Source: Actinomyces marmotae (lineage in GTDB: Bacteria; Actinomycetota; Actinomycetes; Actinomycetales; Actinomycetaceae). Taken from it: 64,000 nucleotides of DNA. Positions 24,454 through 32,825 of this stretch are shown in pieces (positions within the stretch are counted from its first letter, which is position 1; every line of letters starts with the position of its first letter). The notes below the pieces were generated by a model. It was not told where the DNA came from, did no database searches, and was given only the letters and a program-made list of their open reading frames with translations. A program made the position numbers and the translations under genes. The stretch covers positions 186,001 to 250,000 of the forward strand of contig NZ_CP053642.1 in assembly GCF_013177295.1 (NCBI RefSeq), in the 5' to 3' direction.

Positions 24454-25839
24454 TCAGCGCGATGGCAAGGATGCCGCGGACTTCGCGCCCTCCTCGGTGA
24501 AGGCGGTGAGGTCGGCGTCGGAGTGCTCCGGCGCCACGATCATCGCGCCCAGCGCGGCCAGCGCTACGACGCTGAGGTAGACCGCGGGCGCCAGTGGGGA
24601 GCCGGTGACGGAGATGAGCCAGGTGGCGAGGAAGGGCGCCGTGCCGCCGAAGAGGGCGTTCGCCGTGTTGAAGGACAGGGCGAAGCCGGAGTAGCGCACC
24701 TCGGTGGGGAAGGACTCGGCGAGGAAGGTGGCCAGGGTCCCGTCATTGGCGGTCAGGATGACAGCGAAGATCAACTCGCAGGCGAGGATGACCCAGATGT
24801 CGCCGCCCTTCATGATCCAGAACAGTGGCACGGACAGCGCGATGAATGCCACGCAGGCGCCGATGAGCATCTTGCGGCGCCCAATGGTGTCCGAGAAGTG
24901 CCCCATGACGAAGATCGAGGAGATGTAGCCGCAGAGCATGATTGAGGTCAGCAGGTTGGAGGTGCTCTTCCCGATGCCGATCTCCTCCTGCAGGTAGGTG
25001 GGCATGTAGCTCAGCAGCAGGTAGAAGCCGACGGCGTTGAGGCAGGAGACCCCGAAGGCGATCGCCACCGTCCGGCCGTGCCTGCTTAGGACATCGAGCA
25101 CGGGCGTGCGCCGCGACGGGCCGGCGGCGGCCTCGAGCTGCGCGCTCATCTCCTGGAAGGCGGGGGAGTCCTCCAGGTGCACCCGGATGTAGCGACCGAC
25201 GACGCCCAGGGGGCCGGCCAGCAGGAACGGGACGCGCCAGCCCCAGGACTCCATGGAGGCGTCGTCGAGGAGCCAGTGGAGCAGGGCCACCAGGGTGGAG
25301 CCCGCGAGCAGCCCGGTCGCCGTGGAGGCGGGCACGAGGCAGGTGTACAGGCCGCGCCTGCCCGTGGGGGCGTACTCGGCCAGGAAGGTGCCCGCGCCCG
25401 CGTACTCGCCGGAGGCGGAGAATCCCTGGATGAGCCGCAGGAGCAGCAGGAGGATGGCGGCGCCCAGCCCGATCATCGAGTACCCGGGCAGGAAGGCGAT
25501 GAGGAAGGTGGAACCGGACATGATGAGGATCGACCACGACAGCGCCCAGCGCCGCCCGAACCTATCCCCCCAGGCCCCCCAGACGACGGCGCCGATGGGC
25601 CGAAGGAGGAAGGACATCGCGAAGACGGCGAAGGTGGACATGAGCTGGACGGAGGTGTCGCTCTCGGGGAAGAAGACCTTGCCGATGACGACGGCGAGGT
25701 ATCCGTAAGAGGCGTAGTCGAACCACTCGATGAAGTTTCCGATGAAGGACGCCGCCGCCGCTCGGCGTACTGTCGCCCCCTGGGCGCTGCTGGGGATCAC
25801 GGTTGAGGGGGGAGGGGCAGTACTACCGTCGGCGGTCAT
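24454..25839 (-). CDS. MHS-type MFS transporter (metabolite:H+ symporter)
   Basis: The 461-residue protein has 12 predicted helices and signatures of the metabolite:H+ symporter family: GNFIEWFDYASYG in helix 1, a WGDRFGRRWAL loop 2-3 motif, and FSASGEYAGAGTFLAEYAP. Family members import organic acids, betaine, proline or shikimate-like solutes. ATG 25839 is chosen because GGAG lies 8 nt upstream; ATG 25845 would be too close. It follows the EamA gene after a hairpin. In this setting it may move a product or substrate of arginine or guanidino metabolism, which is inference. Confidence 0.88.
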   Translation of the reverse strand: MTADGSTAPPPSTVIPSSAQGATVRRAAAASFIGNFIEWFDYASYGYLAVVIGKVFFPESDTSVQLMSTFAVFAMSFLLRPIGAVVWGAWGDRFGRRWALSWSILIMSGSTFLIAFLPGYSMIGLGAAILLLLLRLIQGFSASGEYAGAGTFLAEYAPTGRRGLYTCLVPASTATGLLAGSTLVALLHWLLDDASMESWGWRVPFLLAGPLGVVGRYIRVHLEDSPAFQEMSAQLEAAAGPSRRTPVLDVLSRHGRTVAIAFGVSCLNAVGFYLLLSYMPTYLQEEIGIGKSTSNLLTSIMLCGYISSIFVMGHFSDTIGRRKMLIGACVAFIALSVPLFWIMKGGDIWVILACELIFAVILTANDGTLATFLAESFPTEVRYSGFALSFNTANALFGGTAPFLATWLISVTGSPLAPAVYLSVVALAALGAMIVAPEHSDADLTAFTEEGAKSAASLPSR

Positions 25840-25884
25840 GGGCATCTCTCCGGGTTCGTGGACTGTCAGGGGCTGTTCAGTGGC

Positions 25885-25926
25885 GACGGCCGCCCCTCGC
25901 GCCATGGCGATACGGGGGCGGCCGTC
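25885..25926. terminator. Hairpin after the EamA transporter gene
   Basis: GACGGCCGCCCC (25885-25896) and GGGGCGGCCGTC (25915-25926) form a perfect 12-bp stem just beyond the minus-strand stop at 25934. It is likely a terminator that separates the EamA gene from the downstream MFS gene. Confidence 0.7.
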
Positions 25927-25933
25927 GATGAGG

Positions 25934-26962
25934 TCAGGCGGTAGCGACAGAGCGTTTACCGGCTCGAGCGAGAGCATCGACGATGATCGGGGCGAAGCCT
26001 CCTCCCACGATCAGGGCTCCACCGATCATACCGATCGGGGTCAACTGCTCGTGGAAGATCAGCAGGCCGCAGACGATCGCCACCGGGCACTCCCAGTAGG
26101 AGATCGTGGACATCTCCACGGCGGGCAGGTTCCTTCCCGCCACGACGAGGAACCCGAGGGCGACCAGCCCGCTGAAGACGAACAGCAGCGCGGCCGAGCC
26201 CCAGTTGGAGCCGGTGAAGGCGCTCACCCCGTGCCAGGGGCGCAGGATGAGCGCCATGCTCAGCGCCGCGACGGAGGCCCACACGAAGTTCCACACGCCG
26301 CGGACGATGGAGTCCACGTCCTTGCGGTACCCGTTGAAGAACAGGGCCATGCCGTAGAAGGCGCCGGACAGCAGGCCCAGGAGGTCCCCCATGGCCTTCT
26401 TCGGGTACTCGGCCGAGGTCACCGACAGGTCCAGCCCGAAGGAGAGCGCCCCGTCCTTGTAGTCGATGATCCCGATCGTCATGAGCATTCCGACGAACAC
26501 GATGAGCAGGAAGAGCCCGTTGAGGCGGCTGATCTTCTCCTTGCGGAAGATCCTGGCCAGGATCGTGCAGAACAGGGGCCCGGTGTAGATGAGGAAGACC
26601 GCGTTGGCGATCGTGGTCAGCAGCGTGGAGGAGATGTAGCAGCCCAGCGACAGGCCGATGGAGATCCCGCCCATGATGATGGCCGGGCTGAGCCGGGTGG
26701 CGCGGAATAGCGCGGCCTTGTGCGTCGCGAGGAGCAGGATGGTGAAGCCCACCACGCCCGTGAGCATGCGGCCCGAGGCGAGGAAGGAGCCGATGACGGC
26801 CTTGTCATCGGGTATGAGGCCATTGGTGGCGCCCCGGCTGAAGGTCCCCACCAGGCCCATGCCTGTGGCGGAGATGAGCATGGCGATGGCGCCGAGCTTC
26901 TTGTCCATGACGTAGGTGGACCCGGCGGCCTTGAGATCAGGGGTGGTCGAGGTGTCGTTCAT
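25934..26962 (-). CDS. EamA/DMT-type transporter
   Basis: The 342-residue protein has ten predicted helices in two EamA repeats, with typical elements YISSTLLTTIANAVFLIYTGP at the first repeat end (helix 4) and EMSTISYWECPVAIVCG in the second. DMT/EamA proteins export amino acids or other small metabolites. ATG 26962 starts the conserved part; AGGA lies 9 nt upstream. The gene stands alone between two hairpins. As the arginine region has no arcD antiporter, this or the MFS protein may carry arginine, ornithine or a guanidino product. That role is a guess. Confidence 0.85.
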   Translation of the reverse strand: MNDTSTTPDLKAAGSTYVMDKKLGAIAMLISATGMGLVGTFSRGATNGLIPDDKAVIGSFLASGRMLTGVVGFTILLLATHKAALFRATRLSPAIIMGGISIGLSLGCYISSTLLTTIANAVFLIYTGPLFCTILARIFRKEKISRLNGLFLLIVFVGMLMTIGIIDYKDGALSFGLDLSVTSAEYPKKAMGDLLGLLSGAFYGMALFFNGYRKDVDSIVRGVWNFVWASVAALSMALILRPWHGVSAFTGSNWGSAALLFVFSGLVALGFLVVAGRNLPAVEMSTISYWECPVAIVCGLLIFHEQLTPIGMIGGALIVGGGFAPIIVDALARAGKRSVATA

Positions 26963-27071
26963 TGGGGTGCGTCCTATGCGTCCTTGCACGTGGTGGATCC
27001 GGTTCAGGCGCCGTTGCCTGGAAGGCCCCGGTGGGCACAGGGACCGGGCGCGAATGCCTGGTCAGGTGGAT

Positions 27072-27109
27072 GGTCCCTGGGGGCCGGCAGGCACCGGCCC
27101 CCAGGGACC
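27072..27109. terminator. Strong hairpin after the amidinotransferase gene
   Basis: A perfect 16-bp stem (27072-27087 and 27094-27109; arm GGTCCCTGGGGGCCGG) with a 6-nt loop lies 8 bp past the amidinotransferase stop on the minus strand. It should end that transcript before the EamA gene. Confidence 0.8.
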
Positions 27110-27116
27110 CGGTGTC

Positions 27117-28244
27117 TCAGACGAGGGTCGGGTCCTCGACCTGGTTCGGGAAGTAGTCCTCGCAGCCGCCCTCGCGGTAGACGTCCGCCGTCGCGCAGTG
27201 CAGGGCACCGCCGAACGGGTAGGCGTCGCGGAACGGGACGGGGATGACGTTCATGCCGAGCTTGTCCATCTGCTCCATCTGGTGGACCTCGCTGGCCTCG
27301 CAGATGACGGTCTTGTGGTCCAGGACCAGGCAGTTCATGGACAGCCACACCGAGGAGTAGCACAGCGGCGGCGGGGTCTCGTGCGCCGGCATGGCGGCGT
27401 CGACGATCTGCCAGTCGTTGGCCTCGAAGATCTTCCTCTGCTCCTCGGGCAGGTGGCGGTGGGGGTTGTTGATGATGAGCCCCGGCCGCAGCGGCACGAA
27501 GGTGGCGTCGATGTGGATCGGGTAGGGGTCACCCGGGAAGTTGACGGCGTGGACGCGCAGGTCCGGGTAGTAGCGCTTGAACCACTCCATCGCGGTGCGG
27601 TTGGTGGTCAGGCCGTGCTGGATGAACAGGTCCTTGCCCAGCCGCAGGACGTCGGCCGCGTCCCACATGGGCTCGGCCTCGGTGGTGACGAAGTCCTTCG
27701 CGGCGGTGCGCTCGAGGCGCTCCTCCAGCGAGATCTTCTCGTCGTAGTAGTTGTGCTTGTAGGAGGCGTTGGTCAGGCGCGGGCGGGGGGCCTGCGTCCA
27801 CTTGAACTCCGGGTCCTCGTCGAAGTACTTCTTCATGAGGGGCCAGTAGGCCAGGTACTCGAAGTAGCGGCAGCGGAAGGAGTTGGCCGAGGCCATGATC
27901 TCGTTGCCGATGGTCAGCAGGATGTCGCGGGGCGGCATGCAGGTCATCATCGAGTCGGTGCGGAAGTCCGGGGTGATGACGGGCTGGTTCCACTGGAGCG
28001 GGGTCGGGCGGTCGACGATGACGCCGTGGTCCTCACAGACCTTGGCGAGGTAGTCGAGCTGGGCGTTCGCCTTCTCGACGGTCTCCGTGGGGCGGGGGCC
28101 CCACATGCCGCGCATCTCGGAGTCGATCGGCACCTTCTCGCTGGTGGCGGGCTCCTCGGGCGGGATGACTGAGAAGTCGGCGCGTCCGACGATGACGCGC
28201 TTGAGGGGGTCGAAGTCGTTCCACGAGTTCACGATCTTCGTCAT
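27117..28244 (-). CDS. Amidinotransferase (AGAT/StrB-like)
   Basis: The 375-residue enzyme belongs to the guanidine-group-modifying superfamily. The AGAT catalytic triad is intact: Asp195 in WDAADVLRLGKDLF, His244 in IHIDATF and Cys350 in GGALHCATADV. Such enzymes transfer the amidino group of arginine to an amine (glycine, inosamine phosphate, lysine or others) and release ornithine. It lies 147 bp downstream of arcC with its own AAAGGAG site and is bounded by hairpins, so it is a separate unit. Acceptor unknown. It could feed ornithine to the pathway or make a guanidino product. Confidence 0.88.
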   Translation of the reverse strand: MTKIVNSWNDFDPLKRVIVGRADFSVIPPEEPATSEKVPIDSEMRGMWGPRPTETVEKANAQLDYLAKVCEDHGVIVDRPTPLQWNQPVITPDFRTDSMMTCMPPRDILLTIGNEIMASANSFRCRYFEYLAYWPLMKKYFDEDPEFKWTQAPRPRLTNASYKHNYYDEKISLEERLERTAAKDFVTTEAEPMWDAADVLRLGKDLFIQHGLTTNRTAMEWFKRYYPDLRVHAVNFPGDPYPIHIDATFVPLRPGLIINNPHRHLPEEQRKIFEANDWQIVDAAMPAHETPPPLCYSSVWLSMNCLVLDHKTVICEASEVHQMEQMDKLGMNVIPVPFRDAYPFGGALHCATADVYREGGCEDYFPNQVEDPTLV

Positions 28245-28286
28245 GGGGAAATCACTCCTTTGTGAGTGCGGCGGTGCGCCGCGGGT

Positions 28287-28300
28287 TTCGATGCATCGAA
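28287..28300. promoter_or_regulatory. 14-bp palindrome upstream of amidinotransferase
   Basis: TTCGATGCATCGAA is a perfect palindrome 43 bp upstream of the amidinotransferase start, in the only spacer between it and arcC. It differs from the operator before arcA, which suggests a different regulator. No convincing -10/-35 pair could be assigned. Confidence 0.45.
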
Positions 28301-28362
28301 TGAATGGTTGACGGATCCGCTCAGCGGAAGAGAGGTCCTCCTTCCTGGGGCTCGTGGGCGTT

Positions 28363-28391
28363 CCGGGCGCTGACGGCCGATCGGCGCCCGG
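28363..28391. terminator. Hairpin directly after arcC
   Basis: CCGGGCGC (28363-28370) and GCGCCCGG (28384-28391) pair with a 13-nt loop that is itself GC-rich. The stem starts immediately after the arcC stop on the minus strand and probably terminates the arcABC transcript. Confidence 0.6.
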
Positions 28392-29357
28392 TCAGTTGGT
28401 CGTGCGGTCGGGCACCGGCGGCCGGATGTCGTCCGGCCCGCCGTAGTTCCCTCCCGGGGTCACGATCGTCCCGGAGACCCCCTCGATGATCCCGATGGCG
28501 TCCTCGAGGCGGCCGATGGCGGCCATGTCCCCCGTGAGCTCCACGAAGCGGCACACGGCCTCCACCTTGGGGCCCATGGATCCTGCGGGCAGGTCCATGG
28601 CGCGCAGCGAGGCCGGGGTGGCGCGGTCCACCCGCTTGGCCTGCGGCGTCCCGAATCCCTCCTGGACGCCGTCGACGTCGGTGAGGATGAGCAGGGCGTC
28701 GGCATCGAGGTGCTCGGCGAGCACCGCGGCGGTCAGGTCCTTGTCGATGACCGCCTCGACCCCCTGGAGTTTGCCGTGCTCGTTGCGGATGACCGGCACG
28801 CCCCCGCCGCCGGCGCAGATGACGACGGCGCCCGCGTGGAGGAGGGCCCGGGCCATCCGGGTCTCGATGACGCGCTGGGGCCTGGGCGAACCGACGACGC
28901 GGCGGAAGTGCTCGCCGTCCTTCTTGACCGTCCAGCCCCTCTCGGCGGCCAGCCTGTTGGCGGTGGCCTCGTCGTAGACCTCGCCGACGAACTTCGTCGG
29001 GTTGGCGAAGGCCGGGTCCCCGGCCAGGACGAGGGTCTGGCTCAACAGGGAGGCGACCTGCCTGCCGGGCAGGGCGTTCTGCATGGCCTGGAGGAGCCAG
29101 TAGCCGATCATCCCCTGGGTCTCCGCGCCCAGGGTGTCGAAGGGGTAGCACTCGCTCAGGCGGTCATCGTTGGCGGACTCCAGGGCGAGCACGCCGACCT
29201 GCGGGCCGTTGCCGTGGGTGATGATGAGCTCGTGCTTCTCGGCCAGCAGGGCCAACTGCTTGGCGGCCGCCTGCACATTGGTGATCTGGGTGCGGGCGTC
29301 GGGTTTGTCCCCCCGGCGCATCAGGGCGTTGCCGCCCAGGGCAGCGACAATGCGCAT
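28392..29357 (-). CDS. arcC: Carbamate kinase
   Basis: The 321-residue enzyme has the amino-acid-kinase fold with ALGGNAL at the start, THGNGPQVG, CAGGGGVPV (lid/nucleotide region), DKDLTAAVLA and TDVDGV, plus GSMGPKVEA near the end. It converts carbamoyl phosphate and ADP into ATP, carbamate (then ammonia and CO2), the energy-yielding last step of the arginine deiminase pathway. It starts 3 bp after the ornithine carbamoyltransferase stop, so the two are coupled. Confidence 0.96.
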   Translation of the reverse strand: MRIVAALGGNALMRRGDKPDARTQITNVQAAAKQLALLAEKHELIITHGNGPQVGVLALESANDDRLSECYPFDTLGAETQGMIGYWLLQAMQNALPGRQVASLLSQTLVLAGDPAFANPTKFVGEVYDEATANRLAAERGWTVKKDGEHFRRVVGSPRPQRVIETRMARALLHAGAVVICAGGGGVPVIRNEHGKLQGVEAVIDKDLTAAVLAEHLDADALLILTDVDGVQEGFGTPQAKRVDRATPASLRAMDLPAGSMGPKVEAVCRFVELTGDMAAIGRLEDAIGIIEGVSGTIVTPGGNYGGPDDIRPPVPDRTTN

Positions 29358-29360
29358 GGG

Positions 29361-30371
29361 TCAGTCCTCCCAGTCGCCCAAGGTGGCGACCATGACGGCC
29401 TTGATGGTGTGCATGCGGTTCTCGGCCTGCTGGAAGGAGACGTTGCGCTCGGTCTCGAAGACGTCGTCGGTGACCTCCAGGCCGTCCATGCCGGTGGCCT
29501 CGAAGAGCTGTTGGCCGACCTTCGTGTTGCGGTCGTGGAAGGCCGGCAGGCAGTGGAGGAACTTGACGTCGTCGTTGCCGGTGCGCTTCACGAGCTCGCC
29601 GTTGACCTGGTAGTCCTTGAGCAGGGCGATGCGCTCGTTCCAGACCTCCTTGGGCTCGCCCATGGAGACCCACACGTCGGTGTAGAGGTAGTCGACGCCC
29701 TTGACGCCCTCGTCGACGTCGTCGGTGATCGTGATGCGGGCCCCGGAGACGGCGGCGAGCCCCTCGGCGATGGCCACGACCTCGGCCTCGGGCTGGAGCT
29801 CCTTGGGCGCCACCAGGCGGATGTCCATGCCGACCAGCGCGCCGGAGACCAGCAGGGAGTTGGCGACGTTGTTGCGGGCGTCGCCCAGGTACGCCAGGGA
29901 GATCTCGGTGATCGGCTTGTCCACCAGCTCGATCATGGTCAGCTGGTCGGCGAGCATCTGGGTGGGATGCCAGGCGTCGGTCAGGCCGTTCCACACGGGC
30001 ACGCCGGACAGCTCGGCCAGGGTCTCGACCTTGGCCTGGTCGTCACCGCGGTACTCGATGCCGTCGTACATACGCCCGAGCACGCGGGCGGTGTCCGCCA
30101 CGGACTCCTTGTGACCCAGCTGCGAGCCGGAGGGGTCGAGGTAGGTGGTGTGGGCCCCCTGATCGGCGGCGCCGACCTCGAAGGAGCAGCGGGTGCGCGT
30201 GGAGGTCTTCTCGAAGATGAGGGCGATGTTCTTGCCCTTGAGGCGCTGGACCTCCTTGCCGGCCTTCTTGTCCGCCTTGAGCTGGGCGGCGAGGTCCAGC
30301 AGGCTCATCCACTCGGCGGTGGTGAAGTCCGTCTCCTTGAGGAAGTGGCGGTTGTGCAGGGGGTGGGTCAT
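29361..30371 (-). CDS. arcB: Ornithine carbamoyltransferase
   Basis: The 336-residue enzyme has the carbamoyl phosphate site [20 protein letters not shown] (ornithine/phosphate contacts) and [11 protein letters not shown] 30371 is used because GAAGGACGG lies just upstream and homology begins here ([11 protein letters not shown]). In this operon order it should run in the catabolic direction, splitting citrulline into ornithine and carbamoyl phosphate, although the same enzyme family also acts in biosynthesis (argF). It lies between arcA (57 bp) and arcC (3 bp). Confidence 0.96.
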   Translation of the reverse strand: MTHPLHNRHFLKETDFTTAEWMSLLDLAAQLKADKKAGKEVQRLKGKNIALIFEKTSTRTRCSFEVGAADQGAHTTYLDPSGSQLGHKESVADTARVLGRMYDGIEYRGDDQAKVETLAELSGVPVWNGLTDAWHPTQMLADQLTMIELVDKPITEISLAYLGDARNNVANSLLVSGALVGMDIRLVAPKELQPEAEVVAIAEGLAAVSGARITITDDVDEGVKGVDYLYTDVWVSMGEPKEVWNERIALLKDYQVNGELVKRTGNDDVKFLHCLPAFHDRNTKVGQQLFEATGMDGLEVTDDVFETERNVSFQQAENRMHTIKAVMVATLGDWED

Positions 30372-30427
30372 GTCGATCCGTCCTTCATTGGAATTGAGGT
30401 GAATGTGGGCGACGGGAGGAAGAGTAG

Positions 30428-31657
30428 TCACGAGCCGAGGGGCTCGCGGACAACGGGGCAGCTCATGCAGTGCGGGCCGCCGCGGCCGCGGCCGAGCTCG
30501 CTACCGGGGATGGTCAGCACCTCGATGCCCTTGGAGGTGAGGTACTCGTTGGTGTTGACGTTGCGCTCGTAGGTGATGATCACACCGGGCGCGATGGCCA
30601 GTGAGTTGGCGCCGTCGTCCCACTGCTCACGGGCGGCCGCGCGGCTGTCCTGGGGGGTCGTGAGCACGTTGAGCTCATCGATGCCCAGGGCGGCGGCGAT
30701 GGCCTCGTGCATGGCCTCGGCGGGATTCTCGATGACATCCACCGCGCCCTCGCGTTCACCGGGGCGCAGGGTGAAAGTGGGGAGCATTCCCGCGTCGGCG
30801 TACTTGGTGAAGGTGCCGTGGTCGACCATCGTCATGATGGTGTCCAGGTGCATCTGGGCGCGCGTCTTCCTCATCTTGACGGCGATGATCTCGCGCACGC
30901 CCCCGGCGAAGAGCTGGGTGGCCAAGCGCTCCACACCCTGGGGGCAGGTGCGCTCGGAGACGCCGATGAGCACGGCGCCGTTGCCGATGATCTGGATGTC
31001 CCCGCCCTCGGTGGACAGCGCGGGGCTGACCGTGCCGTCGGACCAGATGGGGAAGCCCCCGGCGGCGAAAAGCGGGTGCCAGGTGTAGATGGCCCGGTAG
31101 TTGAGCGACTCGCGGCGCCGGGCCTGGCGCGACATGGAGTTGATCGACACGCCGTTGTAGATCCAGGAGGAAGTGTCCCGGGTGAACAGGTGGTTGGGCA
31201 GGGGGCCGATCAGCAGGTCCTCGGGGTCCATCGAGGCCAGCACCATCGAGGAGACCCCCGGGATGCGTTCGAGGAGCTCCTCCTTGGTGATCCCGGCGAT
31301 GAGGGTCTCGGCGAGCGCGGGCGCCTCCACGCTCTCGGCCCATTGGCGGATGGCGGGGGAGGCCGCCAGCCCCGTGGAGTCCTCGGATAGGACGGCGTCC
31401 AGCAGGAAGGCGCGCGCCTCGGGGATCTCCAGGGTCTCGGCGAGCAGGTCCTGCAGGTAGAGAACCTGGGCGCCACGGCTGCGCAGCACTCGCGCGAACT
31501 CGTCATGCTCCTGCTGGGCCCTCTCCAGCCAGAGGACGTCGTCGAAGAGGAGCTCGTCCTTGTTCTCGGGGGTCAGCCTCAGCATCTCCTTGCCGGGCCG
31601 GTGGATGATGACGGTCTTGAGGCGACCGATCTCTGAGTCGATGGATGGCGTGAGCAT
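30428..31657 (-). CDS. arcA: Arginine deiminase
   Basis: The 409-residue enzyme shows the family motifs [20 protein letters not shown] (substrate-binding Asp and Glu), the His of MHLDTIMT, and the C-terminal [11 protein letters not shown] with nucleophile Cys397. It hydrolyses arginine to citrulline and ammonia, giving acid resistance and, with arcB and arcC, ATP. It is the first gene of the minus-strand arcABC unit and has a leader of about 200 nt. AGGAATAGGA precedes the ATG. A tandem operator overlaps its predicted promoter. Confidence 0.97.
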   Translation of the reverse strand: MLTPSIDSEIGRLKTVIIHRPGKEMLRLTPENKDELLFDDVLWLERAQQEHDEFARVLRSRGAQVLYLQDLLAETLEIPEARAFLLDAVLSEDSTGLAASPAIRQWAESVEAPALAETLIAGITKEELLERIPGVSSMVLASMDPEDLLIGPLPNHLFTRDTSSWIYNGVSINSMSRQARRRESLNYRAIYTWHPLFAAGGFPIWSDGTVSPALSTEGGDIQIIGNGAVLIGVSERTCPQGVERLATQLFAGGVREIIAVKMRKTRAQMHLDTIMTMVDHGTFTKYADAGMLPTFTLRPGEREGAVDVIENPAEAMHEAIAAALGIDELNVLTTPQDSRAAAREQWDDGANSLAIAPGVIITYERNVNTNEYLTSKGIEVLTIPGSELGRGRGGPHCMSCPVVREPLGS

Positions 31658-31836
31658 CGCGTCCTATTCCTCTGGAATCTGGCGCGGCGCCCGGCATGGG
31701 CGCCCGCGGGATGGCTCAGGGCTGCGTCGCCCTGCGCTGATGCGGTGATGGATTCAGGGTGTGGTCTCAGGGGTGGCAATGGTGCGGGGCCCGGAGCCCC
31801 GGATGCTCCCGGAGGGCGGCGTCACCCTCCCGGATT

Positions 31837-31868
31837 GGTACGTTCGTACCATTGGTACAAGCGTACCA
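31837..31868. promoter_or_regulatory. Tandem palindromic operator
   Basis: GGTACGTTCGTACC (31837-31850) and GGTACAAGCGTACC (31855-31868) are two dyads with GGTAC/GTACC half-sites, centred 18 bp apart and flanked by ATT/AAT. The region between them (GTACCATTGGTAC) is also symmetric. This looks like a cooperative repressor site, and it covers the predicted arcA -10. The regulator is unknown; a TetR-type protein is one possibility. Confidence 0.65.
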
Positions 31869-31888
31869 ATGGTGATGCGCGTCTACAA
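31860..31888 (-). promoter_or_regulatory. Predicted arcA promoter
   Basis: On the minus strand TTGTAG (31888-31883), a 17-bp spacer and TACGCT (31865-31860) make a plausible promoter directed at arcA. The -10 lies within the second operator dyad, which fits repression. The match to -35 is moderate. Confidence 0.45.
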
Positions 31889-32063
31889 GTAAAAGTGACG
31901 TGCATCACTCTCGTCCGGTGTCCGTTGAGCGCTCCACCCGCTCCCGCCCCGGCGAGCCCCTCGCCCGCGAGATCCGGCGCGTGCTGGGCGCGCTGATCCC
32001 GTGGTCGCCGAGGCGGGGACCGGGAGCGTCACCGCCAGGAAGCGGCCCCGCTACCCTGGAGCC

Positions 32064-32825
32064 GTGACCGACGCCCCCTCGCCCGCGACCCAGCCTCGCC
32101 CCGGCCTGCTCATCTCCTTCGAGGGGGGCGACGGCGTCGGCAAGACCACGCAGATCAAGCGCCTGGCCACCGCGCTCGCGGCCGCCCGGATCAACTACCG
32201 CCTCACCCGCGAGCCCGGCGGCACCGATCTGGGGGCCCAGATCCGCCGCCTCCTCCTGCACGGGGGAGCGGTGGACCCGCGCGCCGAGGCCCTGCTCTAC
32301 GCCGCCGACCGCGCCCAGCACGTCGCCGAGGTCATCCGCCCCGCCCTGGGCCGCTCCGAGGTGGTCCTCACCGACCGCTACCTCGACTCCTCCATCGCCT
32401 ACCAGGGCGCCGCCCGCTCCCTGGGGGCCGCCGAGGTCCGGTCCCTGTCCGAATGGGCCACCGGCTCCCTGCTCCCGGATCTGACGATCCTCCTGGACGC
32501 CGACCCGTCCGTGGCCGACCGCCGCACCGGGGCTAGGGGCGCCAAGGACCGCCTGGAGAGCGAGGGCGCGGCCTTCCGCGCCGCCCTGCGCGAGCAGTTC
32601 CTCGCCCTGGCCGACGCCGAGCCCGAGCGCTTCGCCGTCCTCGACGCCCGGCGGACCATCGAGGAGGTCGCCGAGGATGTCACCCAGCGCGTCGCCGCGC
32701 TCCTGAAGGCCCGCCCCGGCGCGGTGGGCGTGGAAGCGGCTCCGCGGGGAGCTGCCCCGGACGCGCATGCCGCTTTCCTCCAGGCCGCGGCGCGCCTGAG
32801 CGGCCCCGAGGGGAAGGGCGCATGA
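32064..32825 (+). CDS. tmk: Thymidylate kinase
   Basis: The 253-residue enzyme starts at GTG 32064, 6 nt after TACCCT, so it is probably leaderless; the open frame upstream is not conserved. It has the P-loop FEGGDGVGKTTQ (20-30), the DR motif LTDRYLDSSIAYQG and REPGGT. It phosphorylates dTMP to dTDP. The last 40 residues are an extension not needed for catalysis. The stop overlaps the holB start by 4 nt, a pairing that is common in bacteria. Confidence 0.95.
   Translation: MTDAPSPATQPRPGLLISFEGGDGVGKTTQIKRLATALAAARINYRLTREPGGTDLGAQIRRLLLHGGAVDPRAEALLYAADRAQHVAEVIRPALGRSEVVLTDRYLDSSIAYQGAARSLGAAEVRSLSEWATGSLLPDLTILLDADPSVADRRTGARGAKDRLESEGAAFRAALREQFLALADAEPERFAVLDARRTIEEVAEDVTQRVAALLKARPGAVGVEAAPRGAAPDAHAAFLQAAARLSGPEGKGA

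Larger units (their letters stand above)
31658..32063. other. Divergent regulatory region between arcA and tmk
   Basis: This 406-bp gap holds the arcA leader and promoter with two palindromic operators at its centre, then about 170 bp of ordinary sequence up to the tmk leaderless promoter (TACCCT at 32052-32057). I see no gene in it. The arcA leader itself (31658-31830) shows no known riboswitch. Confidence 0.6.
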
